Shown here piece after piece: positions 57,256-64,000 of a DNA stretch of 64,000 nt. The first letter of the stretch is position 1, and each line of letters starts with the position of its first letter. The notes under the pieces are model-generated. The model was not told where the DNA came from and ran no database searches. It saw only the letters and a program-made list of their open reading frames with translations. The DNA comes from Cynocephalus volans (lineage: Eukaryota; Chordata; Mammalia; Dermoptera; Cynocephalidae): assembly GCF_027409185.1 (NCBI RefSeq), contig NC_084474.1, forward strand, positions 23,465,382-23,529,381, read 5' to 3'. The position numbers and the translations under genes are program-made.

Positions 57256-59120
57256 GTAGATGCTGGCTCTGCCATGAGGATAGTTTCAAAGATTCTAGTA
57301 TATGGAAAGACATCAGTGCCTCCGCCCCTACTTTTTCTTCATAGGCTGCAGGTGTCTTTCTTCTGGGAGATTGTAGAGGCAATAAACTTTGTAGCTGAGT
57401 GAGTTAAGCAGAAAGTCAGATAGCACTGGGGAAATCTTTGAAATAGGAAGTAGCAGAAGGTAATTGGAGAAAGTAGCTGAAAACATGTTGAGTGGGGAAA
57501 GGCAGCTATTCCCACAGCCATGCCATGGGGGCACTTGACTCCCTTGGCTCTTGGCTCAGAGGCCAACCTTCCCAAACAGGAAGTTCTCCTCTGACATTCC
57601 AACCCCACAGAGACAGATTTGTTCAAGAGCTGGGACAACATGGTCAGAATCAGGCCTGAGGCAACTCAGAAACTGATAGAGAGTAGGTAGGTAGGTCTGA
57701 GGATGTTAGACAGGGCAAGGAAGAGAACAGGGCAAAACATTACAATTTTTCAAATTATTCCGTTGTCTTAAAATAGGTAGATCTTGGGGACTTCGATAAT
57801 TACAACTATAAACCTGATGTTTATCTAGTCTGCCACTCACTGAATTCACTGTGCATTTTAGTTGACAGCTGTCATCGCATTTTGAAGTGGAAATTAGAGG
57901 CATTGAGTGCTGCTTCTAGTATTAGTTATAGCCATTCCACGTTAACAGATGACTAAGAGTATAGAGAGATTTAAAACTAAAGGCTTACATTCTGGTTGAA
58001 TGTTCTATCACTTTAAAGTGTAAAATTAGAAATGCCAAGAAATACCTTTAAAATGAGTAGAAATACCTTAAAAATAAAACGAATATTTAAATGTACTCCA
58101 AGCACTTCCTTAAACACTAAATTCCATGCATGTTTTCTTGCTCTATAGACAATTGACAGTAGGGTGGGGCATTGAGAAACTATCTCCTTGAGCAGTTGTT
58201 TCATTTTGGCACCTGCCTCTGCTTGCCATATTTCCTGAGGATTCTTCAGAGCCAAGAGTATCTACCAAGAGGAGTCCAAATGCTGCTGATGGCCAGGCAT
58301 TGGATTTGTTACAAATGGAGGTGTTCCAGCCCTCTGAATTTGCCAACTCCATTGTTAGAGGAGCATGATAGATGGCTTGAGTGCATCTGCCCTCGTGAGC
58401 TGACAAGGATCCAAACAGCTTTAAAAATGACAGGAAGCCAGGCGTCTCTGGCTAAGTCTTGGGTAGGGTGTATCAGTCTACAACTGAACCCTAGAAACAA
58501 GGATATGTATGTAAAGAGGCATTTTCCAGGGATTTCTTCCTTTCAAGGCAGAAGTAACAGTCCTTTCATTTGACTGGCCTTGTCATGATGTCTTTGGAAA
58601 TATTAGGGGGAATGCTGCCATTAGAATTCCAGGGCACAGAGTGAGAATTCCAGGAATATTACGCCTTTAAAAGTAATGAGCTTAAAGAATCCACTGGAAG
58701 CTTTTTTGCGAAGATCAGAAGATCATCGTATTGCAGTTTGAGTACTTTTCTTTCCTTCTTCCTCCTCCCCTCCCCCAACTTTAATTTCGTAATGGGTCAC
58801 TTAAGAGAACAAACTCTGAACTTCCAGCTATTCACAGAGAACAAAATTTGTGACTGGAGCTTTAAAATGCTTGGGGGGGGGGGAACACACAAGTAATATG
58901 AGTAGTTTTTATAATAAACAAAAATAAAACAAAGAATCACTTGTAATCCCAATGTGCAGTTAGAAGCACTGTTAATTTTGGTTATAACATTCCATGTTCC
59001 TATTTCTTTTCTGCTTATTTTTCTGTTTTATTTTTCCCTATATAAAGACATATATACCATTGTCTGTGTGTGTCTCTGTGGGTATGTATGTATACATGTG
59101 TGTGTGCATGTGAAGGTTGC
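56976..59120. other. Unassigned intronic sequence after the hairpin
   Basis: No supported gene. The open frames at 57339-57641 and 58143-58573 overlap others on the opposite strand and lack domains. A G-run of eleven lies at about 58872-58882 and a TG-rich patch at 59060-59105. Some of this may be decayed retroviral or L1 sequence that I could not name. Confidence 0.4.
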
Positions 59121-59178
59121 TAAGGATTTCTATATCACTAAATCCAGTGGTCAATTCTTAGTCCTCATCTTACATGAC
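59121..59178 (+). mobile_element. L2 LINE, sense, left part split by an LTR
   Basis: 'cactaaatccagtggtcaat', 'tcttagtcctcatcttac' is L2 ORF2 text. It continues on the far side of the LTR at 59532. Confidence 0.8.
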
Positions 59179-59531
59179 TGAGGGATCTTGGACATGACCT
59201 GCACCATCTTGGATGTGACCGGCACCATTTTATACACACTGAGCACAAAATAGCCACCAGCCTTTCCCTTACAAGAAACCTCGTGGTTTCTGAGAAATAG
59301 AAACTCCTCCACTTCCACATGGGTGCAACCTTCCACCTGATTGCATCCGCCAGCCTTATCTTCCGCTCCAGCACCAACTCCCTCCCTGATTACATCAGCC
59401 TTCCCTACAGTCTATATGAGCTCTCCCACCTGCAGGCCTGGGGCTGCTCTCCATTCTGAGCACAGCCCAGCAGATTCTTTTCCTTTAATAAAGCTTGATC
59501 GGTACCCGGCGTTTCAGCTCACTTTCTTTCA
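59179..59531 (+). mobile_element. Solo endogenous-retrovirus LTR with 5-bp target duplication
   Basis: The element starts TGAGGGATCTTGG and ends TTTCTTTCA (TG...CA termini), 353 bp. The exact duplication ATGAC flanks it at 59174-59178 and 59532-59536. A TATATGA box lies at about 59413 and AATAAA at 59487-59492, placing U3, R and U5 in sense orientation. No internal retroviral genes are present. A near-duplicate of about 20 bp ('acatgacctgcaccatcttg' and its neighbour) occurs at its 5' end. The family name is unknown to me. Confidence 0.88.
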
Positions 59532-60305
59532 ATGACCTGTCAGCAGTCTTTGACACAGATGATCACTCTTCTCCTTGAAATACTTTCTTCACTTGGATCC
59601 CAAGACTCTGTACTCTGGACTTTTCCTTCTGCATCGTTGTCCTTTCTTAGATTCCTTTTCTGATTATCCATTCCCAAAGCTCAGTCCTTGGACTTCTTGG
59701 ACCCACTCTCTTGGGTCTCTCTTCGGTGTCATGGTTTTAAACATCATCTACCTGCTGAGAACTCTCAAATGTATATCTCCTGCAGTAATTCTTGCCTGAA
59801 CTCCAGCCTCATGTCTCTCTATCTCCATCTCTACTTGGAAGGCTGATAGGAATCCCAAAGGAGTCCAAAATAGAACTTTAGAATCCTAGCAAACCGCTCC
59901 CCATTACCAAAAAAAAAAAAAAAAAATCTCTTGCCATCTTGTTAAATGTTAACTCCAAACTTCCAGTTGCTCAGGCCAAAACTTCTGCTTTTTCTTTCCC
60001 ACCCCACATCGAATCCATCAGGTAGTCCTCAAAATATATCCAGAATCCAACCACTTCTCACTATATTCTCCGCTACCACACTGGTCCAAACCACCATGAG
60101 TTTTGCCTGGATTGCAACAAGAGTCTGTTAGAACAGTCTCCCGTGTTTGCCTTTGTCCTCTCCAAGACTGAGCGATCCTTCTAAAACTAAAGTCTGGGCA
60201 TATCTCTTCTCAAAACACTCCAGTGGCTTCTTGCATCACCCAGACTAAAGCCAAAATCCTTACAATAGCCTACTACACATTCTGTGCACCTTACTTCCTA
60301 AATTT
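59532..60305 (+). mobile_element. L2 LINE, sense, right part
   Basis: 'ctgtcagcagtctttgacac', 'agatgatcactcttctcctt', 'ctcaaatgtatatctcctgc', 'ccaaacttccagttgctcag', 'tctcttctcaaaacactcca' and 'cctactacacattctgtgca' give a long collinear L2 ORF2 to 3' match. A run of 20 A at 59910-59929 interrupts it. Frames are broken. Confidence 0.82.
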
Positions 60306-60324
60306 GAAAATATAAACATAGGAG

Positions 60325-60560
60325 GCACCATAGTGGTGGTGAAGAGCATGTGGTCAGGGTCGGACTGCCTGTGCTCAAAGCCTGACTTTCATTGTTAGCT
60401 GTGTGATGTTAGGCAAATGGCTTAATCTCTCAGTGACCAAATTTCCTCATCTACCAAATAAGATAATTACAACACCTACCTCACAGGGTTGTTGTGAAGA
60501 CTAATGAATTAATATTTATAACATGCTTACTATAATAGTGGTGGCATATAGTGAACGTTA
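60325..60560 (+). mobile_element. MIR SINE, sense, nearly full length
   Basis: 'gtggtggtgaagagcatgtg', 'cggactgcctgtgctcaaag', 'ttagctgtgtgatgttaggc', 'tttcctcatctaccaaataa' and 'cacagggttgttgtgaagac' follow the MIR consensus in order. Confidence 0.88.
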
Positions 60561-62009
60561 TAAAAAGAAAATGACAAAATAGGCATTTTTGCTATTAGCA
60601 ATAAATTCTACATGTAAAAAATATGTCTCCAATGGTCTCATCTATAAGAACTTATAGATACCCCACACATCTCTCAAAAAGAATGGAAAATGTTTTGGTT
60701 AAATAAATTTAAAATGAACCCTCATTGTTTTATTCTGAGTTCACGGTTGGACTAGATTATATACCACAATTTCTGTCTTTAAATATTTTGGTACTTTTAA
60801 AGCATCCTGATGCTGAGCTGCTTAAATATTCACCTACTTCCTAATCAGGAATACTTTAATTCCTAACATTGGTGTGATTTGTTTAGTTTATCATGTAGAT
60901 TGATTTATAAGGTGTACTTCATGTTTCTGTTCTACCTCTGGACTACTATTACTGTATTAAAATGAAAAAAATGTGATCTAAATCAATACAATAAACAAAA
61001 GTATAAGGTATATTCCTACAGCACAGTAGGGAGAATAAGTCATGTGGAATTTTCAGCATAAAGTCATAAAATTAATTGACTTTTTAGTGAAAAAAACAGC
61101 AGACTCATTTTGAACATGGTGTAATCATTATTTAAATCTGTCTGTAGGGGGAAATGAGGGAAACAGCCACCAGCCAGGCATCTGTCCATCACCACTCTGT
61201 TTTTACATCCACTTTATAAGATCCCTTTTATACTTGAGTATAACTAAAGAATAAACACCTCCAAATCCCTCCCCACTTCCCACCCCCAGTGCAGAGCATA
61301 TACCCATATGCTTCAGGAACTTTTTATGATCCACAGAGGACAGAGGGTTTTGTACTCACAAGTAAATTTCTACAGATTGCTTGAAGTGGAAAGACCTATT
61401 TGGAAAGAGGCCACAAATGCATTTGAGTATGAAGGTAGTCACAGGATTTGTTCAGAAAAACAAAGGGAGTTAGGACTTGTGGAAGATTTCTGAAGGGATC
61501 CTAATGTTTGTTCAAGAGAGTATATAAATGAGAGTTTTTTTTTTTTTTTTGATTAGTTGAGTTTAACTTTTTGAATATAAGACATGAAGTTCTGTTAATT
61601 CTGTAAAGTTCTTCTAGTTCTAAATGGAATTTTGGTGTTAACTGATCCTGTTGCTAGAACTCTTAAAGGCCTCTGCATGGTGGGGCAGGCTATTGATCAG
61701 CCTCCAGTTAAAGAGAAACTTCACATATTTGCCAGCTGCAAAAATTCTCAGGCTCCACAACTATGCAGCTATTGAGAATTCCTTTGCAGATGCGAGGGGA
61801 GAAATAACACTATTGTGTCTGCACATTAGAAACAAGAAACACCATTTAATAATAACTTATTTCCTAATTAAATCACCACTAATGTGAAACTTATCCTTTC
61901 ACAGTATTTGCATGAATAAAGGTTGTACAAATGAACAGTGCCCTTCTAAAATGTCATCATAATCCTTGTCAAATAACACTTGTCCTTGCTTTTTTCTTTT
62001 TATTTTTAA
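60561..62009. other. Intronic sequence before the second coding exon
   Basis: No gene or named repeat. A T-run at about 61535-61550 is not followed by SINE sequence. The last bases before the exon are T-rich, consistent with a splice acceptor. Confidence 0.45.
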
Positions 62010-62011
62010 AG

Positions 62012-62225
62012 AAAATTAGCCCTGAAACACCATCCAGACAAGAATCCAAATGATCCAGATGCTGCTGAAAAGTTTAAAGAAATCAACAATGCCCACACAA
62101 TACTTACCAACATCTCAAAGAGAGATATATATGACAAGTATGGATCTCTGGGACTCTACGTGGCCGAGCAATTTGGAGATGAAAATGTTAATGCCTACTT
62201 CATGCTGTCTAGCTGGTGGGCAAAG
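62012..62225 (+). CDS. DNAJC5B: DNAJC5B second coding exon (end of codon 40 to residue 111; J domain core and linker)
   Basis: The exon is bounded by acceptor AG (62010-62011) after a T-rich tract and donor GT (62226-62227). Its first base completes the Arg40 codon left open by the exon at 34.9 kb; it ends in phase 0 after Lys111. It encodes [12 protein letters not shown], with the invariant HPD at residues 47-49 that triggers Hsp70 ATP hydrolysis. It continues with KFKEINNAH (helix III), the [20 protein letters not shown] segment typical of cysteine-string proteins, and FMLSSWWAK. The reading frame is uninterrupted. Human CSP-beta is about 199 residues, and the next part (hydrophobic segment and cysteine string) should lie on a later exon. 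No Cys-rich TGC/TGT repeat coding for it occurs before 64000. A processed pseudogene is excluded by the introns and clean splice sites. Confidence 0.96.
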
Positions 62226-64000
62226 GTGAATCAGAAATTTTTTTTTCTTTAAACACAATTTCTCGGAAGACCGTGATATTATTCATTCTTTTAGCCTCCA
62301 TTTCAAAGAAAGCCTAACTTATGACTATTAAGCTCTTGTTAGTAAAAGGAGATATTGCTTTCAGTGAAAGCTGTTATTTGGGGATTGTTTTTGCTGAAGC
62401 TCATCAAATAATTATAAAATACAGCATAACTTAAAATACTTCTAGACACTAATTATACTTGAATTTGGAGCTTCAGGTTAATTCTGACTGCCCTCCCTCC
62501 CCTCTTCCCCCCATAATGACTAATTAAGAACTGACTCATTGCTCAAAACCAAAAATAATTTATTAGTGTGACAACTGTTTAATAAATTATTATAGGACAA
62601 ATTTAGCCATGTACTTTACTATTTTAGCATAGGCTACATCATCAAACACAATACTTGGGAGAATGAGTGGTAATTATGTCATAGGCTCACAGGAAGCCTG
62701 CTCTGAGGTAGTAGAGAAGGAAATGACGGGGGAAAGGTGAGAATTAAGTAGTGGAGGACAGGGAATTGGAGGGACAGAAAGAGGAGGGGGAGACAGAAAT
62801 GAGTATCTGGTCAAGAAAAAAGCAACAGGACTTATTGCAATCAGAATTGACATTTGCACAATAAACTTTGTTTGGTTTCCTAGGAATTTCTAATATATGT
62901 ATGTTTGGTGATGGTTTTATATTTGTTTATGAATTTGATACCCTTATCGTCTGATAAAAGTATATTTACATATGTGCCATACATATAGCACACCAGCATA
63001 TTTTGTGGAAAGTTCACTTTACATTCATGTGAGTTTTAATTAGTAATAATAATAGTAATAAAAACCCAAATCTCCAAAAGGGCAGGCTTTATGCTGATGG
63101 CTATTTTCTTCCAGTGAATCTCGCTAAATTCAAGTTTTATATATGCAGGAAGAGAGAATATGCCTTTGTACGTAAGTAAGCATGCAGAGAGAGTCTGCAA
63201 CCTGAAGTCTCATTTGCTTTTTGTGATACCCAGAGTTCTTTTTCTGGGGGATACCTGGGATTCCCACTGGAACTCCTTTTTCTTTTATTGAAGACTTGGG
63301 AGGGAGATAAGTTCCTGCCAAGCAGGTTTGGAACTCAGAATGGGAATGTACATACTGACCATGTCATTTATGACAGTAGATTGAACACATATATCAATAT
63401 GGGCTTTTGGGGGCTTACATGGGAACCCAGCCTCCAGGCATGGCACTCTCACGGGAAGGCACATCAGCAGGTCCAGATAATTACACACGTGCGCCCGATT
63501 ACATACCGGGGCTGCCTGCGTAAAAATAAGAATAGGTTTCCTTTTCTAGGAACTTGACAGAATTGATCAAAATTCATACAGACAAGCAGAATATGCCGAG
63601 GAGTGCAAGAAATATACAAAAAAAGTTTTGATTTAAAAATAAATGCACAAAAAATATATCTTTCTCTTCTACTTGCGCCAAAGCCCAATAAAACGGTGCC
63701 CATCAGAGTGGCCTGGCACATAGCAATCATGTGTTAAATATGCACTACATGAATGAATAAATGTACCATCAAAAATATGTATTTTAAAAAATATTGGAGA
63801 TCTATTTGTGCCCAGTAGTGTGCTCAGCACTGTAAAGGATAAGGCCAGATTATTTCCTGAAAACAGTCTCATTGGAATAATTAAAGAATACAACAGGATA
63901 TGAATGAAAAGAAAATTTTCAGAGAAGAGAATAATATGCGAATTTCACAGTAAAAACAGAAAGGGCAAAAGTAGGTAAAGAAGGGAGGAGCTTCTTGGGC
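62226..64000 (+). other. DNAJC5B: Start of the next DNAJC5B intron
   Basis: After the donor at 62226 no further exon is visible. A short L2/MIR-like 3' end (cctggcacatag ... gaatgaataaatg) lies at about 63700-63760. The remainder is unassigned AT-rich intronic DNA. Confidence 0.75.

Larger units (their letters stand above)
34976..62011 (+). other. DNAJC5B: DNAJC5B intron between the two coding exons (27,036 bp, phase 2)
   Basis: The intron runs from a GTACAG donor to a TTTAAAG acceptor and splits codon Arg40. It contains no other exon that I can recognise. Much of it is interspersed repeat (L1, HAL1, tRNA-Ile SINE, Tigger-like, MLT1, MIR, L2, solo LTR) plus a 22-bp minisatellite, each listed separately. 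Confidence 0.9.

Overview
This is a window of mammalian nuclear DNA: long non-coding stretches, spliced coding exons, and several generations of LINEs, SINEs, LTRs and DNA transposons. The best clue to the species is a SINE family whose head resembles tRNA-Ile (boxes read 'ctcacttgggagagtg' and 'ggtgctgataacacc', usually followed by a T-rich/A-rich tail). It matches my memory of the t-SINE/CYN family of colugos (Dermoptera), so the likely source is a flying lemur such as Galeopterus or Cynocephalus. Shared mammalian repeats (MIR, L2, MER5, Tigger-like, MLT1/MaLR, HAL1, L1M) fit a placental mammal. Family names come from remembered consensus sequences, not a database run.

The only gene I can support is DNAJC5B (cysteine-string protein beta), on the + strand. 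Its first coding exon (34848-34975, ATG at 34857) and second coding exon (62012-62225) join in frame across a 27-kb intron. Together they encode residues 1-111: the N-terminal tail, the whole J domain with an intact HPD, and the linker ending in WWAK. The palmitoylated cysteine string and C-terminus are not in the window, so the gene continues beyond 64000. No CpG-island promoter or 5' non-coding exon could be identified with confidence upstream.

Region by region: 1-34847 is sequence upstream of the first coding exon (5' intron or intergenic), with an L1 5' piece, MaLR LTRs, MER5, MIR, L2, tRNA-Ile SINEs, a GC-rich 80-90 bp tandem repeat at 20.25-20.47 kb and stacked antisense L1 3' ends at 31.6-33.8 kb. 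34976-62011 is the intron. It holds two SINEs inserted in one old L1, a near-full HAL1 inserted in another L1, a 22-bp minisatellite (43.56-44.42 kb), a Tigger-like transposon, an MLT1 LTR, a long sense L1 interrupted by an antisense L1, a near-perfect hairpin at 56.9 kb, and a solo retroviral LTR inserted in an L2 with an exact 5-bp target duplication. 62226-64000 is the start of the next intron.

No operons, CRISPR arrays, structural RNA genes or novel protein-coding systems were found. The most unusual structures are the 22-bp minisatellite that stays open in all reading frames and the nested inverted repeats at 56.87-57.26 kb.
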